Of a stretch of 55,006 nucleotides of DNA, positions 42,932-51,750 are shown piece after piece. The stretch comes from Candidatus Cloacimonadota bacterium. GTDB lineage: Bacteria; Cloacimonadota; Cloacimonadia; Cloacimonadales; TCS61. The position numbers and the translations under genes are program-made. The stretch spans positions 1-55,006 of the forward strand of contig JAUVLU010000016.1 of NCBI GenBank assembly GCA_030600585.1, in the 5' to 3' direction. The notes beneath the pieces were generated by a model. It saw nothing but the letters and a program-made list of their open reading frames with translations. It was not told the origin of the DNA and made no database searches. Each line of letters opens with the position of its first letter. The first letter of the stretch is position 1.

Positions 42932-45187
42932 TTATTTCAACAACAAACATTTCTTACCGGCAATCGCTTTGCCATCAATTTTTAATTGATACATATAGAT
43001 CCCTGAAGATACAGGTTTATTGTTTTCATCTGTTCCATCCCACACCACAGAATGCTGACCTGCTGAAAGCTGATTGGCTGAATTGCTGACAAGCTGTTTC
43101 ACCTTCTGCCCTTTAATATTAAAGATTTCTAAACTCACAAAATCGGAATTTTGTGTTACTGAAAAAGAAATTGTTGTTGATGGATTGAACGGATTGGGAT
43201 AATTTTCTATTTTTGTGCAATGAGTAACGGTGACTTCATGAGTAGAAACTAAATCAATAATATCAGCTCTAAAGATAGAGTGATTTGTACACATAAGAAT
43301 TTCATTTGTTTCTGGTATTATAGAAATTGAAGTGGGTACTGTATCTTCAGGAAGATCAACAAGCTCTACAAAATTCCAAGTCATCCCATAATCTTCGGAA
43401 ACCATCAAATTTTCATCTTGAGTTCCCCCATTATCTATTGGAATGATTAAAGCGATCAACACATTTTCCGAAGATGGATCAATCGATAAATCGATAAAAT
43501 AATAATTCTCTTGCAATTCTTCCGTACATATTGTCCAATCTATAAAATCACTCGTTCGGTAGATATTGGTAAAATATGGCTCAGTGGTTTCTTGTGAAAT
43601 TACATAAAAATATTCTAAACTATCATATTGAAAATTATAAAGAGTAGATGAAGGGAATTGGTAAACATTCTCCCAAGTGAGCCCATAATCATGACTTGCT
43701 AAGATACCTTGTCCACGACTACAAGCATAGTGAGTATTATCATGTTCTATTACATTTACAAAGGCAATATCTGATAATGAGTTCGTATAATCCATTGACA
43801 ATACTTTTTCCCAGCTAATCCCTTGATCACTGGATTGATATAAATATGTACTTGCAGGTTGCCAATTCTCATGAACATAACCGGATATCAAAATTACATC
43901 TGAGGATAGGATGAAAATATTTTCCATAAGCAATCTGTCTTCCTCGGCAATACCATCGCAGGAGAAAAGCCAATTTTCTCCCGAATCATAAGATAAATAA
44001 ACACCTTCCCTAGTTCTTGTAGTAACCCAGAATTCTTGATCGTAGGATGATTGAGCAATATCGAGAAAAACACAAGCAGAATCCTTACGGGTCCAACTAT
44101 AACCATAATCATCTGAAAAATATGCATAGTCGTTTTCTGCAATGATCCTGTTATTGAAATTTTGATTAATTTTTGTTTTTGAAATGTGTAGATCAAATAT
44201 ATTGTCCGGGACTAAATTGTTCCAGGAATTATCCTCCTCAATAATGAATAATCCATTGCACTTACTTGAGAAGAAGAGTGAGTTATCATAATGTATAATC
44301 CTAAAACCTGTATTGTACAAAGAAAAGCCATTACCTACCTGTTGCCAGGTTTGATTACCTTCTAATAATTTATAAACTCCACCATTAATTTGCGAGCTAA
44401 TACCTCGACTTGCAGTTATAATTATTTCTTCATTCCAATATTCTACATCGCTAATTATATCGAATTGGTAATTATAATTTAAATTCTGCCAACTCTCACC
44501 TGCATCATAGGTTATAAATATATTATTATCAGGTTCAATTTCAGTCGCACCTGCCAAAATAAAAGTAGAATCATTTACAATCGTACTGCATAAAGGCCAA
44601 AATAAAAAATCAGTATACAAAGTATTGGGACATTGAACCCAGTTTATTCCAAAATCATAGCTTATATTGATTACATCCGAGCTAGGTATTATCAGTAATT
44701 CTGAATCTTGGGATGGTTCTATACGCAAACCTGGAAAAACGTGCCCTTCCTGCCAGGAATCTCCTCCATCTTCACTTCGATACCATGAATTCCAACCGTT
44801 TTTTAGACACAGGATTTCTGAATTAATTCTACTAATAGCGATATCTTGCATATACAAAATATTAAATACCCCATTATCTGCATAAGACCAGGTTTCTCCT
44901 CCATCATAGGAGCGCAATAGTCTGTTTTCCCTGCAAAGATATATTTTATTATCAAAAGCATCAATAGAGACTATTTTCTTATCCTGTTCAGGAGTATCAA
45001 TAGCTGTCCATTCGTTGGTATCTACATTAATTTTATATAGATTTCCCGCATCGGAAACAGTATAGACAGTACCAATGGTACTGTCTATACTAAAGATTTC
45101 TGTACTTGATATTCCATTTGGTCCTGTCTGTACAAAACAAAACAGTATAAATGGAGTATTAAAAAGTATGAATATTAGTTTTTTCAT
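42932..45187 (-). CDS. Secreted Asp-box (BNR) propeller protein with sorting domain
   Basis: 751 residues. The signal peptide is MKKLIFILFNTPFILFCFVQT. The body is a sortilin/BNR-type propeller with many Asp-box repeats (SYDGGETW, SEDGGDSW, TYDAGESW, SYDSGENW, SEDYGMTW). The C-terminus is the sorting module NYPNPFNPST, NIKGQKVKQL, GIYMYQL, KKCLLLK. ATG 45187 is chosen over TTG 45199; TGGAG lies 6 bases before it. It looks like a surface or released binding protein; catalytic residues of sialidases are not recognised. It sits between ftsY and a duplicated ftsY end, suggesting insertion into an older gene order. Confidence 0.82.
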   Translation of the reverse strand: MKKLIFILFNTPFILFCFVQTGPNGISSTEIFSIDSTIGTVYTVSDAGNLYKINVDTNEWTAIDTPEQDKKIVSIDAFDNKIYLCRENRLLRSYDGGETWSYADNGVFNILYMQDIAISRINSEILCLKNGWNSWYRSEDGGDSWQEGHVFPGLRIEPSQDSELLIIPSSDVINISYDFGINWVQCPNTLYTDFLFWPLCSTIVNDSTFILAGATEIEPDNNIFITYDAGESWQNLNYNYQFDIISDVEYWNEEIIITASRGISSQINGGVYKLLEGNQTWQQVGNGFSLYNTGFRIIHYDNSLFFSSKCNGLFIIEEDNSWNNLVPDNIFDLHISKTKINQNFNNRIIAENDYAYFSDDYGYSWTRKDSACVFLDIAQSSYDQEFWVTTRTREGVYLSYDSGENWLFSCDGIAEEDRLLMENIFILSSDVILISGYVHENWQPASTYLYQSSDQGISWEKVLSMDYTNSLSDIAFVNVIEHDNTHYACSRGQGILASHDYGLTWENVYQFPSSTLYNFQYDSLEYFYVISQETTEPYFTNIYRTSDFIDWTICTEELQENYYFIDLSIDPSSENVLIALIIPIDNGGTQDENLMVSEDYGMTWNFVELVDLPEDTVPTSISIIPETNEILMCTNHSIFRADIIDLVSTHEVTVTHCTKIENYPNPFNPSTTISFSVTQNSDFVSLEIFNIKGQKVKQLVSNSANQLSAGQHSVVWDGTDENNKPVSSGIYMYQLKIDGKAIAGKKCLLLK

Positions 45188-45231
45188 TTTTGGCTCCAAT
45201 AATTAAATAAATTCAAATTGATCAATACAAT

Positions 45232-45260
45232 CTCGTTCCCAAGACAAACTTATGAACGAG
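45232..45260. repeat. CTCGTTC/GAACGAG hairpin
   Basis: Seven-base arms around a 15-base loop between ftsY and the propeller gene. It resembles CTCGTTCCCAA-type intergenic hairpins. The ftsY 3' side also has AAACCTT/AAGGTTT at about 45326-45342, a likely ftsY terminator on the minus strand. Confidence 0.45.
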
Positions 45261-45347
45261 TAAAAAAACCTTGAAAGTGCTAACTTCAAAGAATTCTTGA
45301 AAGAAGCCATACCAGAGACAGATAAACCTTTTCAAGGTTTTTGTTAT

Positions 45348-46379
45348 TTACTCAAATATAGCTTCTACAAATTCATTCACATCGAAATCACGTAAATCGT
45401 TGTAGGTCTCTCCCACTCCGATAAGTTTCACTGGAATATCAAGTTGATGTTTTATGCCGATTATGATCCCGCCTTTTGCTGTTCCATCTAATTTTGTAAG
45501 AACCAACCCCGACAGTTCAGTAGCCTTATTGAATAATTCCGCCTGTGTAATGGCATTCTGTCCGGTAGTTGCATCCACAACGAGCAATGTTTCATGCGGA
45601 GCATCGGGTAATATTTTTTTAATAGTTCTTCTTATCTTGGAAAGCTCGTTCATCAAATTGACTTTTGTGTGCTGTCTGCCGGCAGTATCGATAAGCACAA
45701 CATCATAATTCTTATTTACCGCTTTCATCATTCCGTCATACACAACAGAAGATGGATCACTTCCTTCCTGCTGTCTCATAATATCGGCACCTGTTCTATC
45801 TGCCCAGATAGCTAACTGATCTATCGCAGCAGCCCGGAATGTATCTCCTGCAATCATGAGTACGCTCTTCCCATTATTGGTAAAACGTTTTGCCAGTTTT
45901 GCGATAGTTGTGGTTTTACCTACTCCATTTACGCCGGTAAAAAGGACAACAAACGGTTTTACATTTTTATATTGCAGATGATCCGTCTCTCTGCCGTAAT
46001 CTTTTAAGAGTAATTCACGGATTATCTCTTCGAGATGTTTTTGAATATCATCTGCTGCTGTTATCTGCTGAAGTCTGATCTCTTCTTTTAAACTATCGAT
46101 TATATCACAGCTTGCTTGCACTCCAATATCAGCCTGAAGCAGCATCTCTTCCAGATCATTCATAAGTTCATCATCAACTTTACCACGCAGATGAATGATC
46201 TCTGCCAGCTTCCCGAGTAAACCATTTTTTGTTTTTGCGAGTTTAGCTTTTAAACTTTCCGGTTTTACATCGATCTGAATGTTTGCAGTTTTCTTCTTAT
46301 TTATTACAACTACGATGATTATTGCACAAATTATAATAAATAACACTGAAGCAATATAAATGATTAGATTTGTATCCAT
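45348..46379 (-). CDS. ftsY: Signal recognition particle receptor FtsY
   Basis: 343 residues. Residues 5-27 form a transmembrane helix in place of the acidic A domain of E. coli FtsY. The SRP54-N four-helix region follows (LRGKVDDELMNDLEEMLLQADIG), then the GTPase domain with G1 GVNGVGKTT (149-157), DTAGRQHTK (G3) and TKLDGTAKGG (G4/closing loop). It docks ribosome-SRP complexes at the membrane. Its last 28 codons are duplicated at 42693-42779. Confidence 0.96.
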   Translation of the reverse strand: MDTNLIIYIASVLFIIICAIIIVVVINKKKTANIQIDVKPESLKAKLAKTKNGLLGKLAEIIHLRGKVDDELMNDLEEMLLQADIGVQASCDIIDSLKEEIRLQQITAADDIQKHLEEIIRELLLKDYGRETDHLQYKNVKPFVVLFTGVNGVGKTTTIAKLAKRFTNNGKSVLMIAGDTFRAAAIDQLAIWADRTGADIMRQQEGSDPSSVVYDGMMKAVNKNYDVVLIDTAGRQHTKVNLMNELSKIRRTIKKILPDAPHETLLVVDATTGQNAITQAELFNKATELSGLVLTKLDGTAKGGIIIGIKHQLDIPVKLIGVGETYNDLRDFDVNEFVEAIFE

Positions 46380-46412
46380 AATTAAAACCCCTAATTAATT
46401 GAAACCCTGTAA

Positions 46413-46442
46413 TAAAAAAGGCAGACACCTAAAATGCCTGCC
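46413..46442 (-). terminator. Terminator after rpsT
   Basis: Minus-strand stem GGCAG/CTGCC with internal GCA...TGT pairing, followed by a run of six or more T. It lies between rpsT and ftsY. Confidence 0.6.
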
Positions 46443-46535
46443 GGTTTTATATTTGTGTCATGTCATGAATGTGTTAACGTATTTGATTTTTTATTTGATC
46501 AAATACATATATCCAAACTTAACTGACATTAGTGG

Positions 46536-46811
46536 TTACTTTTTTTCTTTTTGTTCTGCATTTTGAGCATTGAAAAACGTAGTTATCCGGGCTTTTCTTC
46601 TCGAAGCGGTTCTTTTATGAATTACGTGATTCTTAGCAGCTTTATCCAATCTGGAATATACTTCTTGTAAGAGCTGTTCCTTCTCTTCAATAGAAATATC
46701 ACTCTTCATTTTCTTGGCAAGGGTATTAATCGTCATTTTTACATAATGATTACGAGCTGAACGTTTCTTCTCTTGTCTAAGCCTTTTTTCGCATGATACA
46801 TGATTCGGCAT
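46536..46811 (-). CDS. rpsT: Ribosomal protein bS20
   Basis: 91 residues, highly basic, opening MPNHVSCEKRLRQEKKRSARN and containing VIHKRTASRRKARI, both typical of S20, which binds 16S rRNA. GGAGG-like sequence precedes the ATG. It is a single gene with its own terminator. Confidence 0.95.
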   Translation of the reverse strand: MPNHVSCEKRLRQEKKRSARNHYVKMTINTLAKKMKSDISIEEKEQLLQEVYSRLDKAAKNHVIHKRTASRRKARITTFFNAQNAEQKEKK

Positions 46812-46902
46812 TTATTCCTCCATCTTTATAATTTTCGGAGTCAGAAAAAGTTAGCGGTATTTTCTGTCAAAATATTTATTATAATTTTTTACCAGGAATC
46901 CC

Positions 46903-48012
46903 TTATTGCATTTGATCATATTTCATTTTGAAATCTTTAATACCATCGAAAACAGAATCAATAAGTTTTTCCTGATACGAACTATTTATCAATTTTTTCT
47001 CTTCCTCTTTATTAGAAAGGAAACCGAATTCGATAAGCACAGCCGGCATGAATGCGCCACGCAGCACATAAAAGTTTGCCTGCTTAACACCGCGATCATA
47101 ACCTTCTGTATCATTTACAAGCGCAATTTGAAGATTTGCCCCCAGATTATAACTCTCTTCCAAATGCTCGCTCTGAGCCATATCAGCTAATATAAAGGCA
47201 AGATCATCATATTTTTTCACAGCTTCCTTACCGCCTTCATATTCGTACACAACCCGATTTTCCATTGCTTCCACTGCTCTGGCTTCATCTGTTTTGGCAG
47301 TAGAAAGATAATAAACTTCAATTCCATTAATTTTGGAATTGCGGTGTGCATTGCAATGAAGTGAGATAAATAGATCCGCATTGTTTTCATTGGCAAATTT
47401 CGTCCGCTGCTGAAGAGATACGAATTCATCTTTATCGCGAGATAGAAGAACAATTACATCTAATTGCTGCTCTAATTTTTTCTTTAATTTTAAGGCAATA
47501 TCCAACACAACTTCTTTTTCAAAATGTTTTTTGGAATACCCTATAGCGCCCGGGTCTTTCCCGCCATGTCCGGGATCAAGTACGATCCTTTTAATAGAAT
47601 TATCTATCGGAGCTTTTGCTATCAGTTTATTCGTTTTCCAAGACATCCTGCTGCTGAAAATCTGCGGCAGAATATCTGTAAGAAATATAACAGGTAAAAA
47701 ATATTTTCCATCCTGCTGAATAATCTCATGTGTCATATTAAAATAATCTGATCCGTACTGCAAAAATGAGGAATCCATTAAAAAGATCAATTGCTCACCG
47801 TAAATATTCACATTTAATCTTTGATCCAAAAGATCATCGGAAATATTGGCTTTAAAAGTTTTATTCAATTCATAAACATTAAAATATTCGATGCCGGCAA
47901 TATCGATAGTTTTGATGACTTCCGGAGTTAGAGAGGATTTATATTCCACCGTGATATCCGCACCGGCAAAACTAATAATAACCAATAAAATAAATACAAA
48001 TGACTTTTTCAA
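46903..48012 (-). CDS. N-acetylmuramoyl-L-alanine amidase (Amidase_3, AmiC-like)
   Basis: 369 residues. Signal peptide (MKKSFVFILLVIISFAGA). An N-terminal ~120-residue beta domain (copper-amine-oxidase-N/AMIN-like) is followed by a zinc amidase domain: IVLDPGHGGKDPGAIG (first His), KEVVLDIALKLKKKL (Glu), LFISLHCNAHRN (second His) and VLIEFGFLSNKEEE with the catalytic Glu. It cuts the amide between MurNAc and the peptide stem in the periplasm, usually for cell separation. It lies 14 bases downstream of the MFS gene. Confidence 0.92.
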   Translation of the reverse strand: MKKSFVFILLVIISFAGADITVEYKSSLTPEVIKTIDIAGIEYFNVYELNKTFKANISDDLLDQRLNVNIYGEQLIFLMDSSFLQYGSDYFNMTHEIIQQDGKYFLPVIFLTDILPQIFSSRMSWKTNKLIAKAPIDNSIKRIVLDPGHGGKDPGAIGYSKKHFEKEVVLDIALKLKKKLEQQLDVIVLLSRDKDEFVSLQQRTKFANENNADLFISLHCNAHRNSKINGIEVYYLSTAKTDEARAVEAMENRVVYEYEGGKEAVKKYDDLAFILADMAQSEHLEESYNLGANLQIALVNDTEGYDRGVKQANFYVLRGAFMPAVLIEFGFLSNKEEEKKLINSSYQEKLIDSVFDGIKDFKMKYDQMQ

Positions 48013-48026
48013 TGATCCTCCTCGTA

Positions 48027-49319
48027 TTATCCTCTGAGATCAATTCTGCGGAAATATTTTAATATCCTATCGAAATGCGGTGGATATTTTAAACCGGATT
48101 TACATATCCGCAAATATTCAAGATAGCTTAAAATGGACGCTGTCCAGAACATAACAATAGAAATAATAAATACAACTTTTACTCCAAAATATTTTAAAAC
48201 AAAATATCCAATAAACGGAACGATCAGCGCTCTCAATCCGGTTAGCGTAACGTGAACACTCTGATACATCGAAACATCGTCATCCCCGGCAAAACAGATG
48301 GAACTGATACTCCATGAAATAATAATAGCCGACATGCCGATTCCAAAAATGAGATAGGCAAAATATACAACATAATATTCTATTCCTGACCCAATCAGAA
48401 AACTGGAGATCAATAGAAATACAGGATAGCATCCTAAAGTAAAGAAGGCAAGGAACGTGAAGAATGACGGGTTTTTCTTATCATGGATCCTGCCGGCAAT
48501 TGGAGCCAAAAGTAGAATTCCAAGTTGAGAGATTACTCCCTTTGCCATAAAAGTCTGCGAATAATCCATTTTAAGATACTCTACCAAGAATTTGGGAATA
48601 GCGGGAAGTATGATCATGAAGCCAATTCCGTAAATGAAGAAGTTCCTTTGGAAGATAGCGAATTCCCTGTTCTTCCTCAAAATATCCACAGTTCTCTTTA
48701 TCGGTGTTACGAATATCTGCTTAAGTTGCAATTTAGCTGCATCGTATTTTTTGTTCTCTATTTTTATCATTGCCATCAGCAAGGAACTTATACAACCCAT
48801 TAACCCTGCAACGGAGAATATATAACGGAACCAATCTTCATTTATATCCATCAATTTTCCGGCAGAAAAGCTGAATATAATTGCAACCAGCGTAACCAGA
48901 CTTACTGTATATCCAAATAAAACACCCCTGTTTTCTGTAGATATATTGTTCTGGTATATCGAGTTTTGCGCCGGACTTAAGAGCGAGTTGAAAGAAAATA
49001 CAAAGATCATGATGATCAAATAGGAATAATAGCTGTGAGTCCATAACATAAATATCAGAACGAGTCTGCCGATAAATGCGGTAAAAACAAAAAATTTGGA
49101 AATGCTTTTGGAATGCTCAAGCGCTTTTCCCCACCAGATCGAGAACAAATTCGACAAAGGCCACAACATCACCAATATCGTGATCTGCCAGTCTAAAGCA
49201 AGCAACGCCTTTTTAGCAACGACATCTTGGATGTTGAACGTACCGAAAACAAAGCCGTTGAAAAAAGATGCCAGCATCAAAAGTAAGAATGTTCTCTTCT
49301 CAATGTGTCCTAATTTCAT
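48027..49319 (-). CDS. Major facilitator superfamily transporter
   Basis: 430 residues with about 12 hydrophobic segments in two halves separated by a basic loop (LKQIFVTPIKRTVDILRKNRE). The A-motif-like stretch PLSNLFSIWWGKALEHSKS follows TM2 and GRIHDKKNPS sits in the second half, as in MFS. Substrate unknown. First gene of a two-gene unit with the amidase, so a cell-wall related cargo is possible but unproven. Confidence 0.8.
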   Translation of the reverse strand: MKLGHIEKRTFLLLMLASFFNGFVFGTFNIQDVVAKKALLALDWQITILVMLWPLSNLFSIWWGKALEHSKSISKFFVFTAFIGRLVLIFMLWTHSYYSYLIIMIFVFSFNSLLSPAQNSIYQNNISTENRGVLFGYTVSLVTLVAIIFSFSAGKLMDINEDWFRYIFSVAGLMGCISSLLMAMIKIENKKYDAAKLQLKQIFVTPIKRTVDILRKNREFAIFQRNFFIYGIGFMIILPAIPKFLVEYLKMDYSQTFMAKGVISQLGILLLAPIAGRIHDKKNPSFFTFLAFFTLGCYPVFLLISSFLIGSGIEYYVVYFAYLIFGIGMSAIIISWSISSICFAGDDDVSMYQSVHVTLTGLRALIVPFIGYFVLKYFGVKVVFIISIVMFWTASILSYLEYLRICKSGLKYPPHFDRILKYFRRIDLRG

Positions 49320-49671
49320 TTCTAATTCCCAATATAATAATCGTTTGCAAATTCTTTAAGCTAACCTTTTTTGTCCACTTTTTAAATATTTTCTAATTGA
49401 CATATAAGTAGAGTTTTATCAAATTCGGTTTTGATTTTAATAATTAACTTGAAACATTAGAATTTTGGAGAGAAAATTTGAGGTTTATACAAAAGATTTT
49501 AGGACATAAAAATTTAAATGATAGTCAAAATAAAGAGAAAAATGAAAGTTAATCTAAATGGAATATACGCGACATTTGTCGTATATAACACCAAATCAGG
49601 GGGTGTTCGCGACAAAATTGACGGGGACACACACATTACACACAAAATAAAAAGAATAAGGGAGTAATAAA
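49320..49671. other. Boundary between core and accessory regions
   Basis: 352 bases without a gene. TTGACA lies at 49398-49403 (+ strand). From 49560 there are short dyads, CGACATTTGTCG and AACACC...GGGGTGTT, followed by TTGACGGGGACACACAC (49618-49634). This GGGGACACACA-type sequence resembles motifs near REP-associated transposase elements in other genomes; no transposase is present here. Strand bias and gene content change at this point. Confidence 0.45.
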
Positions 49672-50286
49672 TTGATGGAAATGATTACTAATAATTATGA
49701 GTGGATTTTTAGTGGAATTGGTGTTGCTATTATAGGATTAATAATTAAGCTTCTTGTTGGAAAACGAAAGTCTAATGAAAAAAACAAAACATCTAACAAA
49801 ATTTCAAATAACAACACACAAACAACAACTATTAATGTTAATCCAAATGAAAACCTAATGTCAGGGAATAGTGAATTTAATCTTCAGGATTTAAAAAATA
49901 AAACTCATATTCTATTTATAGATGATGATGAGCGTTTTAAGGTTGTTGATATTCTAAAAAAGAATGATTGGTTACATACTTCAAGTGTAACTGACATTAA
50001 AAATTTAGATAGTGGACTTGTCCAATCTACGCACATATTTTTTATTGATATACTTGGAGTAGGGAAAGAATTAGAATTCCGCGATGAGGGTTTGGGGCTT
50101 GTTGAATCAATTAAAGATAAATATCCAGAAAAAAAAGTAGTAATCTATTCTGCTCAATCAGAAGGTGAAAGGTTTCATAAAGCATTTAGAATTGCTGATG
50201 ATTTTCTTTCAAAAGATGCAGAACCTTATGAATTTCAATCACTAACTGAATCACTTTCTGCGAATTATTGGAAAATAAAAAAATGA
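49672..50286 (+). CDS. Membrane-tethered response-regulator receiver protein
   Basis: 204 residues. One N-terminal helix (about 11-30) is followed by a Asn/Lys/Thr-rich linker (31-65) and a CheY-like receiver: acidic triad Asp84-86 (LFIDDDERF), phosphoacceptor Asp126 (FFIDILG), Ser160 (VIYSAQ) and Lys181 (FLSKDAEP). No DNA-binding or other output domain is fused. TTG 49672 (7 bases after GGAG) and ATG 49675 are both possible starts. It overlaps the histidine-kinase-like gene by 4 bases. A membrane-anchored stand-alone receiver is unusual. Confidence 0.75.
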   Translation: MMEMITNNYEWIFSGIGVAIIGLIIKLLVGKRKSNEKNKTSNKISNNNTQTTTINVNPNENLMSGNSEFNLQDLKNKTHILFIDDDERFKVVDILKKNDWLHTSSVTDIKNLDSGLVQSTHIFFIDILGVGKELEFRDEGLGLVESIKDKYPEKKVVIYSAQSEGERFHKAFRIADDFLSKDAEPYEFQSLTESLSANYWKIKK

Positions 50287-51359
50287 TTTATAGAATAATA
50301 TCTAAGTCTAACATAATAATTACAGATAACTCAAAAAAAATCTGTTATAAATGCATACAAAATTCACTGAGTTCAAATAGAACTTTTAAATTAAAATGTC
50401 CAGATTCCAAACGATTATGTAGAAATGGTCATTATTCCTTTGAAGATTCGTTAATATTTCTTTGTTCAGATTCAAAAAAGGATGTAAATAGTAAGAGGAT
50501 TTTAAAATCTAAAGCTTTTGCTTTTTTTTCTGTCTTGATGAATCTCAAAGAAATTAAACAAGATGAGAATGAAAAAGCTAATGATAAAACACGTCGTTTA
50601 TTGCATAATCTCACCGAAATAAACGCACTAAACGTACAAGAAATCTTTAATTTTATTCCTCAAAATATCTTATCTGAAAATATGAATGATCAGTTTGAAA
50701 TAATCGAAAATAAAATAAAATGTAATTCCTTTCAAGCATCAAAATTGTTTCTCAGACTCACAAAAAATAATCTTGCAATGAAAATAGAATTTAGAGTTTT
50801 TAAGATCTTACAAGATGATTATTCAAAGAGACTTAATTTTCGTTTACATCAATTGAATAAAGTTATTTTAAATGTTATGCATCCATTTTTCACGGATTTT
50901 ACGGATGAAGATGTTCATATCAATGTTGAAAGTAACACAATAAAAGCATATTTAGATTACGAAACTTTTAGTGTTGCAGTCTTTCTTATTGCAGAAAATG
51001 CAAAAAAGTATGTTGCTCCACATACAACAATTGATGTAGAATTCAAAGTAGTTGAATCAGATGCTCACATTGTTTTTGATATGATCAGTACGAAAATATT
51101 AGATAATGAGAAAGATAAATTATGTGATGATGGCTTCTGTGGTGAATTTCCATTAAAATATGGATTATCTGGCAATGGTATTGGTATGTACAGGATGCGG
51201 AAACTATTAGCATTTAATTCTGCATATATTTGTATTATAAACAATGTAGTAGCTAATAAATCAATAACTGAAAATGGTTTTGAATATGAAAATAATCAGT
51301 TTAAAATTATCTTAAAGGATTATAAGAAGAAAAACAAAAAACATATTCTTCGAAATTAA
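50283..51359 (+). CDS. Histidine-kinase-like protein with Cys-rich N-terminus
   Basis: 358 residues. Residues ~20-65 contain six Cys (CYKC, C..., C) and a His, perhaps a zinc or redox site. An H-box-like helix TRRLLHNLTEINALNVQEI carries the candidate phospho-His. The ATPase lobe has an N-box LIAENAKKY and a G-box NGIGMYRMRKLLA. No transmembrane helix is visible, so it is cytosolic and may be recruited by the membrane-bound receiver. ATG 50283 overlaps the receiver stop (ATGA); a TTG at 50268 is less likely. Confidence 0.72.
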   Translation: MIYRIISKSNIIITDNSKKICYKCIQNSLSSNRTFKLKCPDSKRLCRNGHYSFEDSLIFLCSDSKKDVNSKRILKSKAFAFFSVLMNLKEIKQDENEKANDKTRRLLHNLTEINALNVQEIFNFIPQNILSENMNDQFEIIENKIKCNSFQASKLFLRLTKNNLAMKIEFRVFKILQDDYSKRLNFRLHQLNKVILNVMHPFFTDFTDEDVHINVESNTIKAYLDYETFSVAVFLIAENAKKYVAPHTTIDVEFKVVESDAHIVFDMISTKILDNEKDKLCDDGFCGEFPLKYGLSGNGIGMYRMRKLLAFNSAYICIINNVVANKSITENGFEYENNQFKIILKDYKKKNKKHILRN

Positions 51360-51750
51360 TTGTAAAATATTGTGTGTAACATAAGCACCTGCGGTAGGGC
51401 TGGTTGGTTTGCTTTCAGCTTGAATCTTACGATTCAAACTTTGACTGGTTTGCCTTGGGCGGATTTTTCCGTATCCGCAGCGTGCTCCAAACATTAAACA
51501 ACATTCCGCTTCGCTCCATGTTGTTTAATGCCGGCGTGCCACTAAAAAGAGATGAGCAACCGCATCGAACCGGAACGTCGGTTAACATCGCGTCCACGGG
51601 GATGTGCAAATCAGCAACCCTTGACTTTGATTTGCTCATCTCTTATCAGATTAGCTTGAACTTAGAATTATGAGCAAGCTCAAATTCCAAACTCAATCCA
51701 ATCTGACGTGGCACGCCGGCATTACAGGCAATAAAAAAGAGGAGTGAATA
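51360..51750. repeat. Nested inverted repeats upstream of LVIVD protein gene
   Basis: 391 bases with no credible gene (an 89-codon ORF here is repeat-derived). It contains CATTAAACAACAT/ATGTTGTTTAATG around CCGCTTCGCTCC (51492-51530) and a perfect 16-bp inverted pair, AATGCCGGCGTGCCAC at 51527 with its complement at 51708-51723. Inside lies AGAGATGAGCAA (51548) with TTGCTCATCTCT (51632). The 57 bases 51492-51548 recur at 54025-54081 with one mismatch. Confidence 0.75.

Noticed and set aside
42932-45187. Sialidase
   Set aside because: Asp-boxes are present but the catalytic Arg triad, Tyr and Asp of sialidases are not recognised; the fold is shared by many non-enzymes.
51404-51673. 89-codon + strand ORF
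   Set aside because: It lies wholly within nested inverted repeats, and the antisense strand is equally open; it is a translation of repeat DNA.
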